Shown here piece after piece: positions 54,899 through 62,972 of a stretch of DNA of 64,000 bases. Position 1 is the first letter of the stretch, and each line of letters begins with the position of its first letter. Position numbers and translations under genes: made by a program. The notes below the pieces were generated by a model, which did not search any database, was not told where the DNA came from, and was given only the letters and a program-made list of their open reading frames with translations. Source of the stretch: Pseudacidovorax sp. NFM-22 (GTDB taxonomy: Bacteria; Pseudomonadota; Gammaproteobacteria; Burkholderiales; Burkholderiaceae_C); contig NZ_JACBFY010000003.1 of NCBI RefSeq assembly GCF_021401245.1, positions 558,001-622,000 of the forward strand, read 5' to 3'.

Positions 54899-56032
54899 AT
54901 GAGCAACACCCATTTCGACCTGATCGTGGTCGGGGCCGGCATCGTCGGCCTGGCCCATGCGTACACCGCCGCGCGGCGCGGCCTCAAGGTCTGCGTGATC
55001 GAGAAGGACGCCGCCTGCATCGGTGCGTCCATCCGCAACTTCGGCTTCGTGACCGTGACCGGGCAGGGCGCCGGCGACACCTGGCGCCGCGCCCGCCGCG
55101 CGCGCGAGGTGTGGGGCGAGGTGGCGCCGCAGGCCGGCATCGAGGTCGTCCACCAGGGCCTCTACCTCACGGCCTTCCGCGACAAGGCGCTGGCGGTGCT
55201 GGCGCAGTTCATGGACACCGAGATGGCCGAAGGCTGCGAACTGCTGGACGTGGCCGAGGCCGTGCAGCGCGCACCGACGTTGCGGCTGGACGGGCCCGAA
55301 GGCCCGGCCCGTGCGGTCCTCTATAGCCCGCACGAGGCGCGCGTGGAGTCGCGCACCGCCATCGGCCTGCTGGCGGCCTGGCTGGCCGAGGCGCACGGCG
55401 TGGTCTTCCGCTTCAGCGAACAGGTGCTGGAGGTGGGCACGCCGCGCGTGCGCACCGCCCGCGCCACACTGCATGCGGAACGCGTGGCCGTCTGCACCAA
55501 CATCGAACTGAACGGCCTGTTTGCCGAGCGGCTGGCGCCGCATCGCCTGCAGCTGTGCCAGTTGCACATGCTGCGGGTGCGCCCGCCGGAGGGCTTCAAG
55601 CTGCCAGGCTCGGTCATGGCCGACCTGAGCCTGGTGCGCTACCACGGCTACAGCAAGCTGCCGGCGGCGCGGGCGCTGCGGGCCCAGCTGGAGGCAGAGG
55701 AGGGCGAGTCGCTGGCTCATGGCATCCACCTGATCGTGGTGCAGAGCGCCGACGGCTCGCTGGTGGTGGGGGACTCCCACCACTACGGCCCGGTGCTCGA
55801 GCCTTTCGCCGACACGCAGGTCGACGCGCTGATGCTGCGTCACATGCAGGAGGCGCTGCACCTGCCCGACTACACCGTCACCCAGCGCTGGGTGGGCACC
55901 TATCCCTCGTCGCCCGACACCGACTGCCTGATCGACGCGCCGGACGATGCCACGCGCCTGGTGATCGTCACCAGCGGCACCGGCGCCAGCACGGCCTTCG
56001 GCATTGCCGAAGAGGTCTTCGCCGGCTGGTAG
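54899..56032 (+). CDS. FAD-dependent amine oxidoreductase of phosphonate clusters
   Basis: A 377-residue DAO-fold flavoenzyme (TIGR03364-like). The dinucleotide motif is VVGAGIVGLAHAYTAARRGL with G12, G14, G17; IEKDAACIGASIRNFGFVT follows where the flavin binds, and the C-terminal IVTSGTGASTAFGIAEEV ends the FAD domain. Enzymes of this type recur in aminophosphonate gene clusters and oxidise aminoethylphosphonate or its N-methyl form to phosphonoacetaldehyde (family knowledge, substrate here inferred). With no phnW in view it is the best candidate for the deamination step before PhnX. Confidence 0.88.
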   Translation: MSNTHFDLIVVGAGIVGLAHAYTAARRGLKVCVIEKDAACIGASIRNFGFVTVTGQGAGDTWRRARRAREVWGEVAPQAGIEVVHQGLYLTAFRDKALAVLAQFMDTEMAEGCELLDVAEAVQRAPTLRLDGPEGPARAVLYSPHEARVESRTAIGLLAAWLAEAHGVVFRFSEQVLEVGTPRVRTARATLHAERVAVCTNIELNGLFAERLAPHRLQLCQLHMLRVRPPEGFKLPGSVMADLSLVRYHGYSKLPAARALRAQLEAEEGESLAHGIHLIVVQSADGSLVVGDSHHYGPVLEPFADTQVDALMLRHMQEALHLPDYTVTQRWVGTYPSSPDTDCLIDAPDDATRLVIVTSGTGASTAFGIAEEVFAGW

Positions 56033-56052
56033 GCCGACCCACCGCATATCCC

Positions 56053-56871
56053 ATGACTGACCAGCAAAAACTCCAGGCCGTCGTCTTCGACTGGGCCGGC
56101 ACCATCATCGACTTCGGCTCCTGTGCGCCCATGGGCGCCTTCGTGCGTCTGTTCGAGCGCTACGGCATCGACCTCAGCATCGCCGAGGCGCGCGGACCCA
56201 TGGGCGTGGCCAAGTGGGACCACATCCATGCGCTGAGCCAGTTGCCACGCGTGGCGGCCCAATGGGAGGCGCGCTTCGGCCGAGGCTTCACGCGGGCCGA
56301 CGTCGACGAGCTCTACGAGGTGTTCACGCCGATGAACGCTGCCGTGGTGCCCGACTTCTGCGACTTCATCCCGGGCGCGCTCGACACCGTGGCCGCCGTG
56401 CGTGCGCGCGGCCTGCGCATCGGCTCCACCACCGGCTACAACCGGCTGATCATGGAGGTGGTGACGCCCATCGCCGCGAAGGGCGGCTATGTGCCGGACA
56501 ACCTCGTGTGCGCGGGCGACCTGGCGGCCGGCCGGCCTTCGCCCTTGATGATGTACCGCTGCTTCGCCGACCTCGGCGTGTGGCCCGCCCATTCGGTGGT
56601 CAAGGTGGACGATACCGGCGTGGGCGTGCAGGAGGGCCTGAATGCCGGCACCTGGGCCGTGGGGCTGGCGATCAGCGGCAATGCGGCGGGTCTCACGCTG
56701 GCCGAGTGGCAGGCGCTCGATGCCGCAGGCCAAGCGCAGGTGCGCGCCCGTGCCACGGCGGAACTGAAGAGCGCCGGGGCGCACTACGTGATCGACAGCG
56801 TGGCGGAACTGATTCCGGTGCTGGACGACATCGAGGCGCGGATGGCGCGCGGCGAACGGCCGTCGGCCTGA
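56053..56871 (+). CDS. phnX: Phosphonoacetaldehyde hydrolase
   Basis: A 272-residue HAD-fold enzyme that cleaves the C-P bond of phosphonoacetaldehyde to acetaldehyde and phosphate. Nucleophile Asp13 with Ala15 (VVFDWAGTIID; Asp-Trp-Ala rather than D-x-D), Schiff-base Lys54 in GPMGVAKWDHIHAL, HAD motif II STTGYNR, motif IV VKVDDTGVGVQEGLNAG. All catalytic residues known for PhnX are present. It closes the rightward arm, 20 bases after the flavoenzyme gene. Confidence 0.95.
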   Translation: MTDQQKLQAVVFDWAGTIIDFGSCAPMGAFVRLFERYGIDLSIAEARGPMGVAKWDHIHALSQLPRVAAQWEARFGRGFTRADVDELYEVFTPMNAAVVPDFCDFIPGALDTVAAVRARGLRIGSTTGYNRLIMEVVTPIAAKGGYVPDNLVCAGDLAAGRPSPLMMYRCFADLGVWPAHSVVKVDDTGVGVQEGLNAGTWAVGLAISGNAAGLTLAEWQALDAAGQAQVRARATAELKSAGAHYVIDSVAELIPVLDDIEARMARGERPSA

Positions 56872-56959
56872 ACCCCTGGCGGCGCGCGACGCGAGCCTGG
56901 CGTGGTGCCGCTGCGGCCATCCGCGTCGAGGCCCCCTGGCCGCTGACGCGTTCCGAGTC

Positions 56960-57379
56960 TCAAGGCTCCGGCCGCCGCCAGAGCCAGATCAGCACGCAGG
57001 CCATGGCGCCGATTCCTGCGGTGGCACCCCAGCGGGAGGGCGACAGCCAGATCAGCACGACGGCGCACACGGCCATGGCCGCTGCGGCGCTGCGCTTGGC
57101 CCGTCGGCTGACGCGGCCACCCGCACGCCAGTTCAAGATCAACGGCCCAAAGAGCGGGTGCCTTTCGAGCCAGCCCGCAAGCCGCGGCGAACTGCGGGCG
57201 GCCGCCCAAGCGGCCAGCAGCACGAAGGGCGTGGTCGGCAGGCCCGGCAGGACAACACCGGCCACGGCCAGCACCAACGCCACCACGGCCAGCGCCATCA
57301 TCAGCCAGCGCGCCGGGCCGCGCAGGCGGCGCGGTGCCTCGTGCTGCCGTGGCGGCGAGGGGGGCGGATTGGGCTCCAC
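56960..57379 (-). CDS. YbaN family (DUF454) membrane protein
   Basis: A 139-residue inner-membrane protein with a Pro/Arg-rich N-terminal tail and two hydrophobic pairs (MMALAVVALVLAVAGVVLPG, AAAMAVCAVVLIWLSP, ACVLIWLW). The central PGLPTTPFVLLAAWAAARSS and RLAGWLERHPLFGPLILNW are the DUF454 signature. Function is unknown. It begins 5 bases downstream of the LigE stop on the same strand, so the two are likely cotranscribed. Confidence 0.9.
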   Translation of the reverse strand: MEPNPPPSPPRQHEAPRRLRGPARWLMMALAVVALVLAVAGVVLPGLPTTPFVLLAAWAAARSSPRLAGWLERHPLFGPLILNWRAGGRVSRRAKRSAAAAMAVCAVVLIWLSPSRWGATAGIGAMACVLIWLWRRPEP

Positions 57380-57384
57380 GGGCT

Positions 57385-58230
57385 TCAGCGGTCCGTGCGC
57401 ACGCGCATGAAGCGCGCGAAGCGCGGAACACCCTGTGCCGTGAGCCCGTTGTAGCGGTAGGTGACCGTGCTGCCCACCGGCGGCGGATCGTCGCGCTGTG
57501 CATCGGTGAAGCCGCCGCCCAGCTTGAAGACCAGGCCTTCGGGTGTGCGCACCTGCAGCGCGCCCATCCGGCCAGCGTGTCGGCCCTGGCCCGGCAGGTG
57601 TGCGAGCACCACCGCCTCGGCATCGTCATAGGGCTTGACCTTGAGCAGGTCCGCACTGCGGCCGGCGCCATAGAGCGAACTGCCCCGGTGCAGCATCAGT
57701 CCTTCGCCGCCAGCCCGCACCATGGCGTCGAGCTGTCGCCGGAGCGCCTCGGCCGTGGTTGCGCGTTCCTGCCGCACGGGCTCGAGCCAGGGGATGGCCT
57801 TGATCGGAAGCAGCCGCTGCAGCACCTGCAGCCGGTGGTCGAAGTCGCCCGGTTCTGCGGGCAGGTCGAAGACCATGAAGCGCATGGCGCGCCACGCCGC
57901 ATCGTCCGGCGCCTGGCTGCGCACCGTGCTCGAGGCATGCTCGAAGCGCCCGCGGCCGGCCCAGAGCTCGCCATCCATCGGCTGCTGCGGCCAGCCGGCC
58001 GTGAACCAGGCCGGCGCGGCAATGCGCTCGCCGCCGCGCGTCCACAAGGCCTGCCCGTCCCAGAAGCCGCGCACACCGTCGTACTTCTCGCTGACCCAGT
58101 AGCCGTCGAGCGGCATGCCCGGACGCCAGACCTCCGCCAGCATCAGCGCGGGCGGCGCGGCCCGGGCCGGCACGCTCAGCGCAAACGAAAGCGCCGCCAG
58201 CAGAAGACCGCGACGGCGCATGTTCATCAC
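57385..58230 (-). CDS. Periplasmic ATP-dependent DNA ligase (LigE type)
   Basis: A 281-residue minimal ATP-dependent DNA ligase with a signal peptide (RRRGLLLAALSFALSVPARA). The nucleotidyl Lys49 is in motif I EKYDGVR; later motifs are MDGELWAGRG, FMVFDLP, GEGLMLHRG and LLKVKPYDD, then an OB domain (about 210-281). LigE enzymes lack extra DNA-binding domains and are exported, linked to DNA uptake or biofilm DNA in other bacteria. Starts at 58230, 58227 or 58221 are all possible. It lies between a YbaN gene and fabI. Confidence 0.92.
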   Translation of the reverse strand: MMNMRRRGLLLAALSFALSVPARAAPPALMLAEVWRPGMPLDGYWVSEKYDGVRGFWDGQALWTRGGERIAAPAWFTAGWPQQPMDGELWAGRGRFEHASSTVRSQAPDDAAWRAMRFMVFDLPAEPGDFDHRLQVLQRLLPIKAIPWLEPVRQERATTAEALRRQLDAMVRAGGEGLMLHRGSSLYGAGRSADLLKVKPYDDAEAVVLAHLPGQGRHAGRMGALQVRTPEGLVFKLGGGFTDAQRDDPPPVGSTVTYRYNGLTAQGVPRFARFMRVRTDR

Positions 58231-58249
58231 AAGAGAAAGGGAAAGTGGC

Positions 58250-59044
58250 TCAGCCTTCGGACGGCTCGTCGATGCCGCCGACCACGTTGCTGAAGCCGCC
58301 GTCCACGTAGGTGATCTCGGCCGTCACGCCACCGGCCAGGTCGGACAGCAGGAAGGCGGCCACATTGCCCACGTCGTCGATGGTCACGTTGCGGCGGATG
58401 GGCGAGACGGCCGCCACGGCGGGCAGCAGCTTGCCGAAGCCCTTGATGCCGCTGGCCGCCAGCGTCTTGATGGGGCCGGCGCTGATGCCGTTGACGCGCA
58501 CGCCCTTGGGGCCCAGCGAGCCGGCCAGGTAGCGCACCGAGGCTTCCAGGCTGGCCTTGGCCAGGCCCATCGTGTTGTAGTTGGGCACCACGCGCACGGC
58601 GCCCAGGTAGGTCAGCGTGAGCAGCGCGGCCTGGTCGTTGAGGTAGGGCAGGGCGGCCTTGGCCATGGCCGGGAAGCTGTAGGCGCTGATGTCGTGCGCG
58701 ATCTTGAACGCCTCGCGCGACAGGCCTTCGAGGAAGTCGCCGGCGATGGCCTCGCGCGGCGCAAAGCCGATGCTGTGGACGAAGCCGTCGAACTTGGGCC
58801 AGGTCTGCGAGAGGTCCTCGAACAGCTTGGCGATCTGGGCATCGTCACCCACGTCGCAGTCGAAGACCAGCTTGGAGTCGAAGTCGGCAGCGAACTCGGT
58901 GATGCGGTCCTTGAAGCGCTCGCCCACGTAGCTGAAGGCGAGCTCTGCGCCTTGCGCATGGCAGGCCTTGGCGATGCCGTAGGCGATGGAACGATTGGAA
59001 AGGACGCCGGTGATCAGAAGTTTCTTGCCGCTGAGAAAGCCCAT
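58250..59044 (-). CDS. fabI: Enoyl-ACP reductase [NADH]
   Basis: Last step of each fatty acid elongation cycle, reducing trans-2-enoyl-ACP. The 264-residue short-chain-type reductase has [62 protein letters not shown] with the Tyr and Lys catalytic pair (Y...MGLAKASLE), and [15 protein letters not shown]. The ATG at 59044 follows the usual FabI start. It is divergent from the peptide-importer genes with a 37-base spacer. Confidence 0.97.
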   Translation of the reverse strand: MGFLSGKKLLITGVLSNRSIAYGIAKACHAQGAELAFSYVGERFKDRITEFAADFDSKLVFDCDVGDDAQIAKLFEDLSQTWPKFDGFVHSIGFAPREAIAGDFLEGLSREAFKIAHDISAYSFPAMAKAALPYLNDQAALLTLTYLGAVRVVPNYNTMGLAKASLEASVRYLAGSLGPKGVRVNGISAGPIKTLAASGIKGFGKLLPAVAAVSPIRRNVTIDDVGNVAAFLLSDLAGGVTAEITYVDGGFSNVVGGIDEPSEG

Positions 59045-59081
59045 GGGTCTGCCTTGAGAAAAACTTGGGCAGAATTCTCGC

Positions 59082-60878
59082 ATGCGACTCTGGCTGCTCC
59101 CGGCCCTTCTGGTTGCGGCGCTGCCCGCCTGGGGTGCGCACGCCTATGCCCAGTTCGGCGACATCAAGTACCCATCGGGCTTCACCCACTTCGATTACGT
59201 GAACCCGGACGCGCCCAAGGGCGGCGAGATCCGGCTGGTGCCGCCGATCGCGGTCACGCAGTTCGACAAGTTCAATCCCTTCACGCTCAAGGGAACGGCG
59301 CCTGCAGGCCTCACGGACCTGGTGTTCGAGTCGCTGCTCGTGGGCAATCTGCAGGAGCCCTCGACGGCCTACGGCCTGCTGGCCGAGGACGTTGAGGTGG
59401 CGTCCGACCATCGCTCCGCCGTGTTCCGCCTGCGGCCTGAGGCGCGCTTCAGCGATGGCACGCCAGTGCTGGCCGAAGACGTCGTGCATTCATGGCGCAC
59501 GCTCATCAGCAAGCAGGCGGCGCCGCAGTACCGCACGCTGCTGGCGGGCATCCGCAGCGTCAAGGCCGTGAGCGAACGCGTGGTGCGTTTCGACTTCGAC
59601 TCGGACAACCGCGAACTGCCCCTGCTGGCCGGCGGCATCCCGGTGTTCAGTCAGCGCTGGGGGCAGGGCAAGCCCTTCGATCAGGTCATCACCGAACTGC
59701 CCATCGGCTCCGGCCCGTACCGGCCGTCCAGTGCCCGGCTGGGTCGCGACATCACCTACGTGCGCGACAAGAACTACTGGGGCCGCGACCTGCCGGTGCG
59801 CCGCGGGCAGTACAACTTCGACCGCATCACCTACAAGCTCTACCTGGACGACACGGCCCGGTTCGAAGGCCTGAAGGCGGGGGAATACGACCTCAAGCGC
59901 GAGTTCATCTCCCGCAATTGGGCGCGCCAGTACACGGGCCGCGCCTTCGACCGCGGCGAGGTCAAGAAGCAGGTCTTTCCCAGCGGCGCACCAGGCGACT
60001 ACCAGGGCTACATCTTCAACCTGCGCAACCCCAAGCTGCAGGACGTGCGCGTGCGGCAGGCGCTGGCCCTGACGATGGATTTCGAATGGCTCAACCGCCA
60101 GATGTTCTACGGCATCTACACGCGCGTGCAGGGCTGGTTTCCCAACAGCCCGTTCCAGGCCAAGGGCCTGCCAGGCCCGGATGAACTCGCCTTGCTGGAG
60201 CCCCTGCGTGCGCAACTTCGGCCCGAGGTGTTCGGCCCCGTGCCGCTGTCGCCCAGCACCGCGCCGCCGTCCAGCCTGCGCGAGAACCTGCGTAAGGCCC
60301 GCGACCTGCTCGCCCAGGCGGGCTGGACTTATCGCGACGGCGCCTTGCGAAATGCCAAGGGCGAGGCCTTCACGCTCGAATACCTCAACGCCCAGCCTTC
60401 GGGCGTGCGACTGGTGCTGCCGATGCAGGCCGCCATGGCCAAGCTCGGCATCCAGCTGACGATGCGCAATGTCGACGGCGCCCTCTACCAGCAGCGCATG
60501 GACGACTTCGATTTCGAGCTGGGCAGCATCCGCATCCCGGCACGCACCACGCCGGGCAGCGAACTGCTCGAATACTTCGGGTCGGAGGCGGCCGGCACCC
60601 ATGGTTCGGCCAACTACTGGGGCCTGAAGGATCCTGCCGTGGACGCGCTGATCCGCCGCGTGCTGGCCGCCACCACCCGCGACGACCTGGGCGCCGCCAT
60701 GCGTGCGCTCGACCGCGTACTCACCAACGGCTACTACGGCATCCCGCAGTGGTACAGCAGTGGCTTCCTGGTGGGCTACCGGCCGGCGGGCTTCGTGCTG
60801 CCGCCGAGCATCCCTCCCTATTACGAACCCGACAGCTGGGCCGCGGCGACGTGGTGGGCGTCCTCCAGCAACAAGTAG
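59082..60878 (+). CDS. Extracellular peptide-binding protein, YejA/OppA family
   Basis: A 598-residue cluster C binding protein with a signal peptide ([19 protein letters not shown]). Mature sequence has [45 protein letters not shown] and [20 protein letters not shown], like YejA and other oligopeptide/microcin C importers. It is followed by two permeases and an ATPase with the same order as yejABEF, so it should load peptides from the periplasm. The start stands 37 bases from the fabI start. Confidence 0.91.
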   Translation: MRLWLLPALLVAALPAWGAHAYAQFGDIKYPSGFTHFDYVNPDAPKGGEIRLVPPIAVTQFDKFNPFTLKGTAPAGLTDLVFESLLVGNLQEPSTAYGLLAEDVEVASDHRSAVFRLRPEARFSDGTPVLAEDVVHSWRTLISKQAAPQYRTLLAGIRSVKAVSERVVRFDFDSDNRELPLLAGGIPVFSQRWGQGKPFDQVITELPIGSGPYRPSSARLGRDITYVRDKNYWGRDLPVRRGQYNFDRITYKLYLDDTARFEGLKAGEYDLKREFISRNWARQYTGRAFDRGEVKKQVFPSGAPGDYQGYIFNLRNPKLQDVRVRQALALTMDFEWLNRQMFYGIYTRVQGWFPNSPFQAKGLPGPDELALLEPLRAQLRPEVFGPVPLSPSTAPPSSLRENLRKARDLLAQAGWTYRDGALRNAKGEAFTLEYLNAQPSGVRLVLPMQAAMAKLGIQLTMRNVDGALYQQRMDDFDFELGSIRIPARTTPGSELLEYFGSEAAGTHGSANYWGLKDPAVDALIRRVLAATTRDDLGAAMRALDRVLTNGYYGIPQWYSSGFLVGYRPAGFVLPPSIPPYYEPDSWAAATWWASSSNK

Positions 60879-60888
60879 GCAGCGCGGC

Positions 60889-61923
60889 ATGCCCATCTAC
60901 ATCCTCAAACGTCTGCTGCTGATGGTGCCGACCCTGCTGGGCGTGCTGCTGGTGAGCTTCGCGGTCATCCAGTTCGTGCCGGGCGGTCCGGTCGAGCAGA
61001 TGGTCTCGCAACTGCAGGGCCGCTCGGCCGGGGGCGAGGGGCCTTCGGCCGGGGGCTCCGCCTACCGCGGCCGGCAGGGGCTGAGCCCGCAGCAGGTCGC
61101 CGAGATCAAGGCGCTGTACGGCTTCGACAAGCCCGCGCCCGAGCGCTTCTGGCAGATGCTCAAGGCCTTCGCGCGCCTTGACCTCGGCCAGAGCTTCTAC
61201 CAGCGCAAGGCGGTGTGGGAGCTGGTCAAGGAAAAGCTGCCGGTGTCGATCAGCCTGGGCCTGTGGACCTTCTTCATCAGCTACCTCATTGCCGTGCCGC
61301 TGGGCGTGGCCAAGGCGGTGCGGGCCGGCACGCGCTTCGATTTCGTGACCACGCTGCTCGTGCTGGTGGGCTATGCGATTCCGGGCTTCGTGCTGGGCGT
61401 CGCGCTGCTGGTGATCTTTGGCGGGCAACTGCAGTGGTTTCCGCTGCGCGGGCTGACCTCGGCCAACTGGGAGCAGCTCTCGTGGGGCGCGCGCATCGTC
61501 GACTACCTGTGGCACATCGCGCTGCCCATCACGGCCATGGTGCTGGGCAGCTTCGCCGTCACGTCCATGCTGACGAAGAACGCCTTCCTCGAAGAGATCC
61601 GCAAGCAGTACGTGCTGACGGCCCGTGCCAAGGGCCTGCGCGAGAAGCAGATCCTGTGGAAGCACGTCATGCGCAATGCGCTGATCCCGATCATCACAGG
61701 CTTCCCGGCCGCGTTCATTGGTGCCTTCTTCACCGGCTCGCTGCTGATCGAGACGCTGTTCTCGCTCGACGGCCTGGGCCTTCTCAGCTATGAGAGCGTG
61801 ATCCGCCGCGACTATCCCGTGGTGCTGGGCACGCTCTACCTCTTCACGCTGATCGGCCTGGTGACCAAGCTGATCAGCGACCTCTGCTACGTGTGGGTGG
61901 ATCCGCGCGTCAAGTTCGACTGA
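60889..61923 (+). CDS. yejB: Peptide ABC transporter permease, YejB-like
   Basis: A 344-residue inner-membrane permease. N-terminal helix LKRLLLMVPTLLGVLLVSFA, then a Gly/Ser-rich periplasmic loop (near 44-62: SAGGEGPSAGGSAYRG), the core EAA-like segment LTARAKGLREKQILWKHVMR and further helices. The family is DppB/YejB. It starts 10 bases after the binding-protein stop. Confidence 0.92.
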   Translation: MPIYILKRLLLMVPTLLGVLLVSFAVIQFVPGGPVEQMVSQLQGRSAGGEGPSAGGSAYRGRQGLSPQQVAEIKALYGFDKPAPERFWQMLKAFARLDLGQSFYQRKAVWELVKEKLPVSISLGLWTFFISYLIAVPLGVAKAVRAGTRFDFVTTLLVLVGYAIPGFVLGVALLVIFGGQLQWFPLRGLTSANWEQLSWGARIVDYLWHIALPITAMVLGSFAVTSMLTKNAFLEEIRKQYVLTARAKGLREKQILWKHVMRNALIPIITGFPAAFIGAFFTGSLLIETLFSLDGLGLLSYESVIRRDYPVVLGTLYLFTLIGLVTKLISDLCYVWVDPRVKFD

Positions 61924-61925
61924 GC

Positions 61926-62969
61926 ATGAGCGACACCTCCGCGCCTTCCGTTCCCTTGTCGCCGGGCCGCCGTGCCTGGCGGCGCTTTCGCCGCAACCGG
62001 CTGGGCTTCGTCAGCCTGGTGCTGTTCACCGTGCTGGTGGTGCTGAGCCTCTTCGCCGAGGTGCTGTCGTCCGACCGGCCGCTGGTGGTGCGCTACGACG
62101 GCCAGCTCTACTTTCCGGTGCTGACCGACTATTCCGAGAAGACCTTCGGCGGCGACTTCGAGACGCCGGCCGACTACCTCGACCCATTCATCCGTGAGCG
62201 CATCACGCAGGGTGGCAACTGGGCGTTGTACGCGCCGAACCCGTATGGGCCACGCACCCTGAACTACTTCGCCAGCCGGCCGAATCCCGCAGCGCCTTCC
62301 TCGGAGAACCTGCTTGGCACCGACGACCGCGGCCGCGACCTGCTGGCCCAGTTGATCTACGGCTTCAGGGTGAGCGTGCTGTTCGCGCTGGCGCTCACGG
62401 TCATCGGCGTGGTGCTGGGCGTGATCACCGGCGCCATTCAGGGCTTCTTTGGCGGCAAGACCGACCTGGCCTTCCAGCGCTTCATCGAGATCTGGGGCTC
62501 CATGCCCGAGCTTTACCTGCTGATCATCTTCAGCGCCATCTTCGCGCCCAGCGTGGCGCTGTTGCTCGTGCTGCTCTCGCTGTTCGGCTGGATGGGGCTG
62601 TCGGACTACGTGCGGGCCGAGTTCCTGCGCAACCGGCAGATGGACTATGTGCGCGCGGCCCGCGCGCTGGGCGTGGGCAACCTGGCCATCATGGGGCGCC
62701 ACATCCTGCCCAACAGCCTGGTGCCGGTGGTGACCTTCCTGCCTTTCCGCATGAGCGCGGCCATCCTGGCGCTCACCTCGCTGGACTTCCTGGGCCTGGG
62801 CGTGCCACCGGGCACGCCCTCGCTGGGCGAACTGCTCAACCAGGGCAAGGCCAACATCGACGCCTGGTGGATCTCGCTGTCCACTTTCGGCGTGCTGGTG
62901 GTCACGCTGATGCTGCTCACCTTCATGGGCGACGCGCTGCGCGATGCCATGGATCCGCGGAAGGCCTGA
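61926..62969 (+). CDS. yejE: Peptide ABC transporter permease, YejE-like
   Basis: A 347-residue permease of the DppC/YejE type. First helix LGFVSLVLFTVLVVLSLFAE, a long periplasmic loop with LLGTDDRGRDLLAQLIYGF, a signature region YVRAARALGVGNLAIMGRHI with the EAA-type loop, and a final helix WISLSTFGVLVVTLMLL. Starts 2 bases after the yejB stop. Confidence 0.92.
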   Translation: MSDTSAPSVPLSPGRRAWRRFRRNRLGFVSLVLFTVLVVLSLFAEVLSSDRPLVVRYDGQLYFPVLTDYSEKTFGGDFETPADYLDPFIRERITQGGNWALYAPNPYGPRTLNYFASRPNPAAPSSENLLGTDDRGRDLLAQLIYGFRVSVLFALALTVIGVVLGVITGAIQGFFGGKTDLAFQRFIEIWGSMPELYLLIIFSAIFAPSVALLLVLLSLFGWMGLSDYVRAEFLRNRQMDYVRAARALGVGNLAIMGRHILPNSLVPVVTFLPFRMSAAILALTSLDFLGLGVPPGTPSLGELLNQGKANIDAWWISLSTFGVLVVTLMLLTFMGDALRDAMDPRKA

Positions 62970-62972
62970 CCC

